Source: an uncultured Clostridia bacterium
GTDB taxonomy: Bacteria; Bacillota; Clostridia; Christensenellales; Borkfalkiaceae
Direction of reading: 5' to 3'
Length of the DNA stretch: 8,449 nucleotides
Assembly (NCBI GenBank): GCA_947628555.1
Contig: CANRAI010000051.1
Location: 1-8,449 of the forward strand
Shown here: positions 1 to 6,161 of the stretch, piece by piece
Layout: each line of letters opens with the position of its first letter
How positions within the stretch are numbered: the stretch's first letter is position 1
Notes under the pieces: generated by a model
Told to the model about the DNA's origin: nothing
The model's database searches: none
Seen by the model: only the letters and a program-made list of their open reading frames with translations
Program-made: the position numbers and the translations under genes

Positions 1-345
1 ATAAACACGCTTACGGGAATGGTTATAGATATAGAACGCCGTAAGCCCCTGCTTGCCAACAACACGGGCGGAGTTTCGGGCGCGGGCATAAAGCCGATAG
101 CCGTCAGAATGGTTTACGAAGCTTCTCACGCCGTAAAGATTCCCGTTATAGGCATGGGCGGGATAACCTGCGCCGAGGACGCCGTCGAATTTTTAATGGC
201 GGGCGCGCGCGCCGTACAGGTCGGCACGGCGAACTTTTCAAACGGCAACGCCATGCCCGAAATTATCTCTGGGCTCGAAAAATGGCTTGACCGTCATAAT
301 ATTTCCGACGTCAACGAAATCGTAAATACTCTTACCTTGAATTGA
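1..345 (+). CDS. pyrD: Dihydroorotate dehydrogenase B, catalytic subunit (C-terminal fragment)
   Basis: The reading frame is open from the first base to a TGA at 343-345, giving 114 visible residues; the N-terminal part lies off the left edge. The product oxidises dihydroorotate to orotate using FMN in the cytoplasm, the fourth step of pyrimidine synthesis. The visible part is the second half of a TIM barrel. It has an NTGG-SG-GIKP stretch near residues 21-32 of the fragment, typical of the class 1B enzyme, and the FMN-phosphate segments GMGGI and AVQVGTA that end the barrel. Class 1B enzymes normally pair with an electron-transfer subunit PyrK, which would lie to the left and is not visible. 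pyrE begins 10 bases downstream, so the two are co-transcribed. Family assignment is secure; choosing 1B over 1A rests on the motif and the clostridial context. Confidence 0.93.
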   Translation: MNTLTGMVIDIERRKPLLANNTGGVSGAGIKPIAVRMVYEASHAVKIPVIGMGGITCAEDAVEFLMAGARAVQVGTANFSNGNAMPEIISGLEKWLDRHNISDVNEIVNTLTLN

Positions 346-355
346 GGAGAAAAAT

Positions 356-1012
356 ATGACTTACAAACAGCAATTTATCAAATTTATGGTGGATAACGGC
401 GTGCTTAAATTCGGGGAATTTACCCTAAAAAGCGGCAGAAAAGCCCCCTATTTCATCAACACGGGCAATTATAAATCGGGTTCCCAGCTTGCAAAACTCG
501 GCGAATATTACGCGCATTGTATCGTAGAAAACGGAATTAAAGCCGATACGCTTGTCGGTCCCGCCTATAAGGGCATACCCCTTGCGGTGACTACCGCGGT
601 TGCGCTTTCCGAGCGCCACGGCATAGATTTGAATTACTGCTTCGACAGGAAGGAAGTAAAAGACCACGGCGAGGGCGGGCTGTTCGTCGGAAAACAACTT
701 CAAGACGGCGAAAAAGTCATAATAATAGAGGACGTAATGACTTCGGGCAAGGCTTTAAGGGAAATGCTACCCAAGCTTGCGGAAGCCGCAAAGGTGGAAA
801 TAGCGGGAATGGTTATTTCGGTGGACAGAATGGAGCGCGGGCTGGAAAGCAGCCTTTCCGCTGTGCAGGAAGTCTATAAGGAATTCGGGGTAAAGGTGTA
901 TTCGATAGTCACAATGGCGGATATAATTTCCGCCATAGAGGACGGAATAATCGGCGGCAGGGAATACCTCGGCAAAATGAAGGAATATCGCGCCGCCTAC
1001 GGCGTAGAATGA
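356..1012 (+). CDS. pyrE: Orotate phosphoribosyltransferase
   Basis: This 218-residue protein joins orotate to PRPP to make orotidine 5'-monophosphate, the fifth step of pyrimidine synthesis. The PRPP-binding signature VIIIEDVMTSGKA lies at residues 121-133, with the acidic pair E125-D126 that contacts the ribose hydroxyls. Upstream are FTLKSGRKAPYF (22-33) and VGPAYKGIPLA (67-77), both typical of bacterial OPRT, and the flexible catalytic-loop region FDRKEVKDHGEGG (96-108). Length is normal for the family. The start at 356 is supported by GAGGAG at 344-349, which overlaps the pyrD stop. The pyrD-pyrE order and 10-base gap indicate one transcript and likely translational coupling. The stop codon overlaps the start of a small XRE regulator in an ATGA arrangement. 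Confidence 0.96.
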   Translation: MTYKQQFIKFMVDNGVLKFGEFTLKSGRKAPYFINTGNYKSGSQLAKLGEYYAHCIVENGIKADTLVGPAYKGIPLAVTTAVALSERHGIDLNYCFDRKEVKDHGEGGLFVGKQLQDGEKVIIIEDVMTSGKALREMLPKLAEAAKVEIAGMVISVDRMERGLESSLSAVQEVYKEFGVKVYSIVTMADIISAIEDGIIGGREYLGKMKEYRAAYGVE

Positions 1013-1212
1013 TGATATCGGCGCGTATAAATGAATTGAGAAAGGAAAACCATTTAACCCAAAAACAGCTGGCTGAAAAAGTAGGTTGCAACCAATCCAT
1101 GATTGCAAGATGGGAAAAGGGGGAATGTGAGCCTACCGCCGGTGCAATTTTAAAGCTTGCCGAAGTGTTCGGTTGCTCAACCGATTATCTTTTGGGTAAG
1201 CTGGAATATTGA
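1009..1212 (+). CDS. Small XRE-family helix-turn-helix DNA-binding protein
   Basis: This 67-residue protein is essentially one Cro/C1-type helix-turn-helix domain. Helix 2 is about residues 17-24 (TQKQLAEK) and the recognition helix about 28-36 (NQSMIARWE). The domain ends with the common STDYLLG motif near residue 57, so there is no separate ligand or dimerisation domain. Its ATG at 1009 overlaps the pyrE TGA (ATGA), and a second ATG follows at 1012. No strong ribosome binding site is visible, so translation is probably coupled to pyrE. A GC-rich hairpin after the stop closes the transcript. Target and function are unknown. Position suggests it is produced in step with pyrimidine genes, but nothing in the sequence shows that it regulates them. 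Fold assignment is secure. Confidence 0.88.
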   Translation: MMISARINELRKENHLTQKQLAEKVGCNQSMIARWEKGECEPTAGAILKLAEVFGCSTDYLLGKLEY

Positions 1213-1234
1213 TATTTTTTGTCCTATTTGTTGC

Positions 1235-1263
1235 GCCGCCCGAGGCAAAAAGCCTCGGGCGGC
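1235..1263 (+). terminator. Likely intrinsic terminator of the pyr operon
   Basis: A perfect 12-base-pair stem pairs GCCGCCCGAGGC (1235-1246) with GCCTCGGGCGGC (1252-1263) around an AAAAA loop. The following tract (CTCTCTTATT) is pyrimidine-rich but not a pure T run, so termination may be incomplete. No T tract is present on the other side, which argues for + strand use. It lies 22 bases after the XRE gene and just before the ruvC promoter, separating two transcription units. Confidence 0.75.
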
Positions 1264-1286
1264 CTCTCTTATTGCATTGTAATAAG

Positions 1287-1315
1287 TTGACTTATCGAAA
1301 ATTTTTCTATACAAT
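1287..1315 (+). promoter_or_regulatory. Sigma-A type promoter for ruvCAB
   Basis: TTGACT at 1287-1292 is followed by a 17-base spacer and TACAAT at 1310-1315. A second TATAAT overlaps at 1315-1320 but would give a 22-base spacing. Transcription should begin near 1322, leaving a leader of about 33 bases before ruvC. I see no clear LexA-type SOS operator (GAAC-N4-GTTC-like) around it, so SOS control is not supported by eye. Confidence 0.7.
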
Positions 1316-1354
1316 ATAATATGTAATAAATAAAGCGGTGATTTTGGGTGGCTG

Positions 1355-1852
1355 ATGATTATTCTGGGACTCGACCCCGGGCTTGCCACAATGGGCTACG
1401 GCGTGGTGGAAAAGCTTAAAAACGACGGCACGGAAGCGGTGGACTTCGGGGTGGTGCTTACCCCCAAAGACGAAAGTTTGCCCGTACGCCTCGCCATGCT
1501 GGAAGAGGGAGTCAACAAAATTCTTTCCAAATATAAACCCGACGAAATCGCCGTCGAGGAATTGTTCTTTTCAAAGAACATAACTACGGGTATTCCCGTG
1601 GCGCACGCAAGGGGAGTAATGCTGCTTACCTGTATAAAGTACTGCGGCAGACTTTACGAATACACCCCGAACCAGATAAAACAATCGCTTACGGGTTACG
1701 GCAAGGCGGATAAAATCCAGATGCAGCATGTGGTTACATCGCTTTTGCACTTGCAAAAAATTCCCCGCCCCGACGACGCCGCGGACGCGCTCGCCGTCGC
1801 GCTGTGCCACGCGCATACTTCGCGTTTCGGCAAGCTGTTCGGAATAAGGTAA
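1355..1852 (+). CDS. ruvC: Crossover junction endodeoxyribonuclease RuvC
   Basis: This 165-residue protein is the Holliday-junction resolvase that cuts symmetrically related strands of recombination intermediates handled by RuvAB. It has the RNase H-like fold and its four acidic metal ligands: D7 in IILGLDPG, E68 in AVEELFF, and D141 and D144 in the terminal PDDAADALAVAL helix. The loop segment FFSKN (71-75) is also typical. Length matches the family. The start at 1355 begins directly with the family's usual first strand (MIILGLDPG). The upstream GGGTGG at 1346-1351 is a weak, close ribosome binding site, so initiation may be modest. It is the first gene after the promoter at 1287-1315, with ruvA four bases after its stop. 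Function is certain from the motifs and the ruvCAB order. Confidence 0.97.
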   Translation: MIILGLDPGLATMGYGVVEKLKNDGTEAVDFGVVLTPKDESLPVRLAMLEEGVNKILSKYKPDEIAVEELFFSKNITTGIPVAHARGVMLLTCIKYCGRLYEYTPNQIKQSLTGYGKADKIQMQHVVTSLLHLQKIPRPDDAADALAVALCHAHTSRFGKLFGIR

Positions 1853-1856
1853 TTTT

Positions 1857-2450
1857 ATGATAGGATATGTAAAAGGCAATATACTTTCACTTACGCCCGA
1901 TACGGCGCTTATTTTAACGGAAAGCGGAGTGGGCTTCGAAATTCTTATTTCCGCCGCCGCTTACGACGCGCTTGCAGGCAGGAAAGAGGGCGGGCTCTAT
2001 ACGTATATGCAGTCGCGCGAGGACGGCGTAAGCCTTTTCGGATTTGCGCAGACGGAAGAAAAGGAGATGTTTTTAAAACTTATCTCCGTGTCGGGCGTCG
2101 GTCCTAAAATGGGAATAGCCGTGCTTTCGGGTATGAAAGCGGGCGATGTCGCCGCCGCGATAGCCACCAACGACGTAAAGCGTCTTTCCGCCGTGAAAGG
2201 GTTGGGCAAAAAGACCGCGGAACGCATAATTCTCGAACTTCGGGAAAAAGTTCAGACTATTGCCACAGCCGAAACGGGCGCAAAGGTTGCTTCTGTTCCG
2301 CCCGTTTCTTCGGGGGACGAGGACGCGGTGGTAGCGCTTATGACCCTCGGTTTTACAAGGCAGGAAAGCGTAAAAGCTATCTCCCGCGCGAAAGAAAACG
2401 GCGCCGTTTCGGTTGAGGACGTCATTATGTCGGCGTTGAAAGGAATGTAA
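1857..2450 (+). CDS. ruvA: Holliday junction branch migration protein RuvA
   Basis: This 197-residue protein binds four-way DNA junctions as a tetramer and loads the RuvB motor. The three expected domains are visible. Residues 1-62 form the OB-like domain beginning MIGYVKG. Residues about 65-140 carry two helix-hairpin-helix motifs, SGVGPKMG at 79-86 and VKGLGKKTAERI at 113-124. A flexible linker follows, and then the RuvB-contacting domain III (about 152-197, with ALMTLGFTRQES). Acidic residues in the loop near 54-56 (R-E-D) resemble the negatively charged pin that shapes the junction centre. The start lies four bases after the ruvC stop, with a weak TAAGG at 1845-1849, which suggests coupling. 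Length and domain order are normal. Confidence 0.97.
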   Translation: MIGYVKGNILSLTPDTALILTESGVGFEILISAAAYDALAGRKEGGLYTYMQSREDGVSLFGFAQTEEKEMFLKLISVSGVGPKMGIAVLSGMKAGDVAAAIATNDVKRLSAVKGLGKKTAERIILELREKVQTIATAETGAKVASVPPVSSGDEDAVVALMTLGFTRQESVKAISRAKENGAVSVEDVIMSALKGM

Positions 2451-2453
2451 CGT

Positions 2454-3515
2454 ATGTTTTTCGAGGACGACGAGGACTACGGCGAAGAGCGGCTTGTGCA
2501 GAGCACGAAAGGGGAATATGATTTTGAAGAAAACGTGCTCCGCCCCAAAACGCTTGAAGCGTACGTAGGACAAACAAAGGTAAAGGACAATTTAAAGACG
2601 TTTATGGACGCCGCGAAGCAGCGCGGCGAAGTATTGGAGCACGTCCTTTTATACGGCGCGCCCGGTCTGGGCAAGACCACGCTTGCGCACATAATCGCAA
2701 ACGAAATGGGCGGGCAGTTAAAGCTTACAAGCGCGCCCGCAATCGAGCGCAGCGGGGATTTGGCGGCGATTTTAACCAATCTTAACGAGGGCGACGTGCT
2801 TTTTATCGACGAAATCCACCGTCTGAACCGCAATGTGGAGGAAATATTGTATTCCGCCATGGAGGATTACGCCCTCGATATAATCGTGGGCAAAGGTCCC
2901 AGCGCGAGGAATATACGCTTTACCCTTAAAAAATTTACGCTTATAGGCGCGACCACCCGCGCGGGTATGATATCTAACCCGTTAAGGGACCGTTTCGGAA
3001 TTATCTGCCGCCTCGAAATGTACACGCCCGAAGAATTAAAGGAAATTGTCTTGCGTTCGGCGCGCGCCCTCGCAATCGAAATCGACGATAAAGCGGCTTC
3101 GGAAATCTCCCGCAGAAGCCGCGGCACGCCGAGAATCGCAAACCGCCTTTTAAAGCGCGTGCGCGATTTCTCCACTATAAAGGGCAACCCAAAAATCACT
3201 TGCGAGGACGCAAAATTCGCCTTAGAAAAATTGGAAGTCGATGAGCTTGGGCTGGACGAAGTTGACCGCGCGCTTCTCAGGGCTATGGCGGAAAAATTCG
3301 ACGGACGCCCCGTGGGGCTGGAAACTCTCGCCGCGACCATAAACGAGGACGCGGGCACGATAGAGGACGTTTACGAACCCTATCTTTTACAGCTCGGCTT
3401 TATCGCGCGCACGCCGCGCGGCAGAATCATTCTCCGCGGCGGTTACGAACACCTCGGCTTGAAAATGAGCGAAAAGCAGAGGGAGCAGATATCTCTGTTC
3501 GATAAAGACGACTAA
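2454..3515 (+). CDS. ruvB: Holliday junction branch migration DNA helicase RuvB
   Basis: This 353-residue AAA+ hexameric motor pulls DNA through the RuvA-junction complex using ATP. Walker A is GAPGLGKTT at 68-76, Walker B VLFIDE at 115-120, sensor 1 IGATTRAG at 164-171, the arginine-finger segment LRDRFG at 177-182, and sensor 2 RGTPRIANRL at 223-232. A winged-helix DNA-binding domain follows (about 265-335, with DVYEPYLLQLGF and RTPRGR). The start at 2454 is backed by AAAGGA at 2439-2444 and lies 3 bases after the ruvA stop. After the usual end of the fold (YEHLGL, 331-336) there is a 17-residue polar tail containing QISLF (345-349). This matches the bacterial sliding-clamp binding pattern and is discussed as a finding. 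Confidence 0.97.
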   Translation: MFFEDDEDYGEERLVQSTKGEYDFEENVLRPKTLEAYVGQTKVKDNLKTFMDAAKQRGEVLEHVLLYGAPGLGKTTLAHIIANEMGGQLKLTSAPAIERSGDLAAILTNLNEGDVLFIDEIHRLNRNVEEILYSAMEDYALDIIVGKGPSARNIRFTLKKFTLIGATTRAGMISNPLRDRFGIICRLEMYTPEELKEIVLRSARALAIEIDDKAASEISRRSRGTPRIANRLLKRVRDFSTIKGNPKITCEDAKFALEKLEVDELGLDEVDRALLRAMAEKFDGRPVGLETLAATINEDAGTIEDVYEPYLLQLGFIARTPRGRIILRGGYEHLGLKMSEKQREQISLFDKDD

Positions 3516-3605
3516 CCGTCGGCAGTTTACATAAACTTCGGCGATAAGTTACGCCGATACGCTGCACTGCTTGCCTTTCAATCTTGTAAATAACTATTAA
3601 ATAAT
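3516..3605. other. ruvB-queA gap with two adjacent short hairpins
   Basis: The 90-base gap contains two neighbouring inverted repeats. AGTTT (3524-3528) pairs with AAACT (3533-3537) around a four-base loop. TCGGCG (3538-3543) pairs with CGCCGA (3552-3557) around ATAAGTTA. Neither is followed by a T run, so they do not look like a terminator. No good promoter is visible. The decamer ATAAACTTCG (3531-3540) recurs exactly at 4628-4637, at the edge of the repeat after queA. Confidence 0.4.
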
Positions 3606-4631
3606 ATGCAATACAAAAAAACCGATTTTTATTATGAGCTTCCCGAAGAGCTGATTGCCCAGACTCCCGCAACCCCGCGGGATTCTTCCCGCCTGCTTGT
3701 ATATGACAGGAAAAGCAAAAAAATCGAGCACAGAATTTTCAGGGATATTACGGATTATCTGAAAGCGGGCGACGTGCTTGTCATAAACGATACCAAAGTT
3801 TTGCCCGCGCGGCTTTACACGCATACCGAAAACGGCGGCGCGGTCGAGGTTTTGCTTTTGAAGCGGCGGAACATAGACGAGTGGGAAGCGCTTGTAAAAC
3901 CGGGTAAAAAATGCGTACCCGGCAAAAAACTTATTGTATCGGAAGAGCTTTCGCTGACCGTACTGTCCGTGACCGACAGCGGAGAAAGAATAATAAAGTT
4001 CGAATACGGCGGCGTGTTCGAAGAAATCCTCGAACGCGTGGGGAATATGCCTTTACCGCCGTACATCAAGGAAAAATTAAAGGATAAAAACCGCTATCAG
4101 ACGGTTTATGCCAAATACGAGGGCTCGGCTGCGGCGCCTACCGCTGGGCTGCATTTTACGCCCGAACTTCTATCTAAAATAAGGGGAATGGGCGTTGAAA
4201 TAGTTGAAGTTCTCCTGCATGTGGGGTTGGGCACTTTCCGCCCCGTCAAGGAGAATATAATAACCGACCATAAAATGCACTCGGAATATTTTGAGGTGAG
4301 CGAGGAGGCGGCGGATAAAATCAACGCCGCAAAGCGGGAGGGCAGAAGAATTATAGCCGTCGGCACGACTTCGGTCCGGACGCTTGAAAGCGCGGCAGAT
4401 GAAAACGGCGTCATAATCCCGCAAAAGGGCAATACGCAGATTTTTATTTATCCGCCATATAAGTTCAAGTGCGTTGACGCGCTTATAACCAACTTTCACT
4501 TGCCCGAAAGCACCCTTATAATGCTGGTTGCCGCAATGTGCGGCAGGGAAGAAATTCTTTCGGTTTACGAAACGGCGGTTAAGGAGAGGTATCGCTTCTT
4601 TTCTTTCGGCGACGCGTGCTTATTCCTATAA
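3606..4631 (+). CDS. queA: tRNA preQ1(34) S-adenosylmethionine ribosyltransferase-isomerase
   Basis: This 341-residue enzyme transfers and isomerises the ribosyl part of S-adenosylmethionine onto preQ1 at position 34 of GUN-anticodon tRNAs, making epoxyqueuosine. Family blocks appear in order: YELPEELIAQTP (10-21), NDTKVLPARL (61-70), GNMPLPPYI (146-154), YQTVYA (164-169), AAAPTAGLHFT (175-185), LHVGLGTFRPV (204-214), GTTSVRTLES (253-262), TNFHLPESTL (295-304) and YRFFSFGDACLF (329-340). Length is normal. The start at 3606 gives the expected N-terminus (TDFYYELPEELIAQ), but no purine-rich ribosome binding site precedes it; the upstream 20 bases are AT-rich. It acts with tgt downstream, which inserts the preQ1 base. 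It is probably read from the ruv promoter, because no terminator is seen after ruvB. Confidence 0.96.
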   Translation: MQYKKTDFYYELPEELIAQTPATPRDSSRLLVYDRKSKKIEHRIFRDITDYLKAGDVLVINDTKVLPARLYTHTENGGAVEVLLLKRRNIDEWEALVKPGKKCVPGKKLIVSEELSLTVLSVTDSGERIIKFEYGGVFEEILERVGNMPLPPYIKEKLKDKNRYQTVYAKYEGSAAAPTAGLHFTPELLSKIRGMGVEIVEVLLHVGLGTFRPVKENIITDHKMHSEYFEVSEEAADKINAAKREGRRIIAVGTTSVRTLESAADENGVIIPQKGNTQIFIYPPYKFKCVDALITNFHLPESTLIMLVAAMCGREEILSVYETAVKERYRFFSFGDACLFL

Positions 4632-4634
4632 ACT

Positions 4635-4732
4635 TCGCAATACTGTGTCGAGTTTGCGCGCTCCTCGGTTACGTACTTCCGTGTACGCGCCCGTCGTCGC
4701 TTACGCATTCTCCTTGTCTTGCTCGTTTCTAA
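4635..4732. repeat. Copy A of a structured intergenic repeat
   Basis: This segment aligns almost without gaps to 4789-4885 (copy B), offset by 153-154 bases. The left end TCGCAATACTGTGTCG (4635-4650) matches copy B at 15 of 16 positions, and the right 23 bases (4710-4732) match at 18. The middle is diverged but keeps a hairpin, CGTAC (4672-4676) pairing with GTACG (4683-4687) around six bases. It begins four bases after the queA stop. I do not recognise it as a known element. With copy B it fills most of the 299-base queA-tgt gap, which has no convincing + strand gene. Confidence 0.65.
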
Positions 4733-4788
4733 AACAAGCAATCCTGCTTCCCGTAAGTATCGGCGATGCTATGATTGTCTTATAGCCG

Positions 4789-4885
4789 TCGAAATACTGT
4801 GTCGCGCTGTGGCAACCCTCAGTCATTTACATTTTAGTAAACTCCTTCGGGTTTTCCTCGCGCTCCTCGACCTGCTTTTTTCTAA
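4789..4885. repeat. Copy B of a structured intergenic repeat
   Basis: This is the partner of copy A. It begins TCGAAATACTGTGTCG (4789-4804) and ends with a T-rich stretch at 4876-4885. The hairpin sits at the exactly corresponding place: TTTAC (4826-4830) pairs with GTAAA (4837-4841) around six bases. Two of the five pairs differ from copy A, and both partners changed, so pairing is kept. On the - strand this copy also carries AAGGAG (4847-4842), followed by ATG-TAA-ATG and a 41-codon frame ending at 4701; this is treated as a finding, not as a gene. Confidence 0.65.
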
Positions 4886-4899
4886 GCCCTAAAAATTTC

Positions 4900-4905
4900 T
4901 ATAAT
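4900..4905 (+). promoter_or_regulatory. Possible -10 element upstream of tgt
   Basis: A consensus TATAAT lies 25 bases upstream of the tgt start codon, in an AT-rich stretch. The -35 position at the right spacing (about 4877-4882, TTTTTC) is poor, and there is no TG extension. It could provide tgt with a short leader of about 20 bases. Moderate to low confidence. Confidence 0.35.
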
Positions 4906-4930
4906 ACAGGCGTACTGTTTCAATATAAAT

Positions 4931-6043
4931 ATGAATCACTTTTCTTTCGAACTTCAACACATTGAAAAATACACGGGCGCGCGCGCGGGGGTTTTCCGTA
5001 CTCCGCACGGCGATATCTTAACTCCCGTCTATATGCCCGTTGGCACCCAGGCTACCGTTAAGGGCGTTTTCCCGCGCGATTTGAAAGAGGCGGGTTCGCA
5101 GATAATTCTTTCAAACACGTATCATTTGTATCTGCGCCCGGGCGACGGTCTTATAAAAAAAGCGGGCGGTCTGCATAAATTCATGAATTGGGACAAGCCC
5201 ATTTTGACAGACAGCGGCGGTTTTCAGGTTTTTTCGCTTACTAAGCTGAATAAAATCAAGGAAGAAGGGGTATATTTCAATTCGCACATAGACGGCTCTA
5301 AGCACCTTTTTTCACCCGAAAAGGTGATTGAAATAGAGGAAAATCTCGGCGCAGACGTCATAATGCAGCTTGACCAGTGCAGCGAATACGGATATTCCCA
5401 CGCGCAGGCGGAAAAGGCAATGGAACTTACCGACAGGTGGCTTATGCGCTGCCTTAACGCAAAAACCAGGGACGACCAGGCGCTTTTCCCGATAGTGCAG
5501 GGCAATCTGTATGACGATTTGCGGCTTGAAAGCCTGCGCCGCGCCAAACCGCACGCAACGTACGGCATAGCGATAGGCGGGCTTTCTGTGGGCGAACCAA
5601 AGAGCCGTATGTATGAAATTTTGGAACTTCTCCGCCCGGGGCTTCCCGAAGGCGTTCCCCGTTATCTTATGGGAGTTGGCAGTCCGGATTGTCTTGTGGA
5701 AGGCGTGAAGAGGGGAATAGATATGTTCGACTGCGTTCTGGCTACCCGTATTGCCCGCAACGGTACGGCGCTGACTTCGAAAGGAAAGGTAGTTGCGCGG
5801 AACGCCGTATACGCCGAAGATTTCACCCCTCTGGACGAAAATTGCGATTGTTATTGCTGTAAAAATTACGCAAAGGCATATCTTCGTCACCTTATAAACG
5901 TGGACGAAATGCTGGGCGCCATGCTTTTAAGCCTGCACAACATAACTTTCCTGCACAAACTCATGCGGGATATGCGCGCTGCGATTTTTGCCGACTGTTT
6001 GCCGGATTTTATAAAAGAGTTTTACGCAAATTACGACGAATAA
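4931..6043 (+). CDS. tgt: Queuine/preQ1 tRNA-guanine transglycosylase
   Basis: This 370-residue enzyme swaps guanine 34 of GUN-anticodon tRNAs for preQ1, the step before QueA. The substrate-pocket motif LTDSGGFQVFSL (92-103) contains the general acid/base Asp94. The nucleophile is Asp267 in DMFDCVLATRIARNG (264-278). GGLSVGE (216-222) and YLMGVGSP (245-252) lie between them. Structural zinc ligands are all present: C305, C307 and C310 in NCDCYCC, plus H336 in LLSLHN. Length is normal. The start at 4931 gives the usual N-terminus (FSFELQHI), but as in queA no ribosome binding site is visible; AATATAAAT precedes the ATG. It is separated from queA by the 299-base repeat region and from yajC by a promoter. 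Confidence 0.96.
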   Translation: MNHFSFELQHIEKYTGARAGVFRTPHGDILTPVYMPVGTQATVKGVFPRDLKEAGSQIILSNTYHLYLRPGDGLIKKAGGLHKFMNWDKPILTDSGGFQVFSLTKLNKIKEEGVYFNSHIDGSKHLFSPEKVIEIEENLGADVIMQLDQCSEYGYSHAQAEKAMELTDRWLMRCLNAKTRDDQALFPIVQGNLYDDLRLESLRRAKPHATYGIAIGGLSVGEPKSRMYEILELLRPGLPEGVPRYLMGVGSPDCLVEGVKRGIDMFDCVLATRIARNGTALTSKGKVVARNAVYAEDFTPLDENCDCYCCKNYAKAYLRHLINVDEMLGAMLLSLHNITFLHKLMRDMRAAIFADCLPDFIKEFYANYDE

Positions 6044-6106
6044 CGCCGAAAATTTCTCCGGACTGTGAAAATTTAATGTTTATGTCGGTAAACCTTATGA
6101 AAACGC

Positions 6107-6135
6107 TTGCCAAAATCTGGAAAAAATATTATAGT
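6107..6135 (+). promoter_or_regulatory. Sigma-A type promoter for yajC
   Basis: TTGCCA at 6107-6112 is followed by a 17-base spacer and TATAGT at 6130-6135. Predicted transcription start is near 6142, giving a leader of roughly 20 bases before the ATG at 6162. That short leader also argues against the earlier in-frame ATG at 6150, which overlaps the ribosome binding site. Confidence 0.6.
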
Positions 6136-6161
6136 TAATTAAAAATCAAATGGAGTTAAAT

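Noticed and set aside
1338..1355. A five-codon GTG leader frame ending on the ruvC ATG
   Set aside because: It has no ribosome binding site and is short enough to be chance.
2073..2573. A long minus-strand frame across ruvA and the ruvB start
   Set aside because: It lies opposite two certain genes, and its composition is that of a reversed-codon shadow.
4528..4785. An 85-codon + strand frame overlapping the end of queA and running into copy A of the repeat
   Set aside because: It is an alternate frame of queA extended into repeat DNA, with no ribosome binding site and no recognisable protein features.
5312..5890. A 192-codon minus-strand frame opposite tgt
   Set aside because: tgt is certain from catalytic and zinc ligands; the antisense frame has no promoter, ribosome binding site or family-like motif.
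6078..6093. Small inverted repeat GTTTA/TAAAC between tgt and yajC
   Set aside because: It is a five-pair stem with no T run, too weak to call a terminator or operator.
6150..6161. An earlier in-frame ATG for yajC
   Set aside because: It overlaps the ribosome binding site that serves the ATG at 6162 and would leave a leader of only a few bases.
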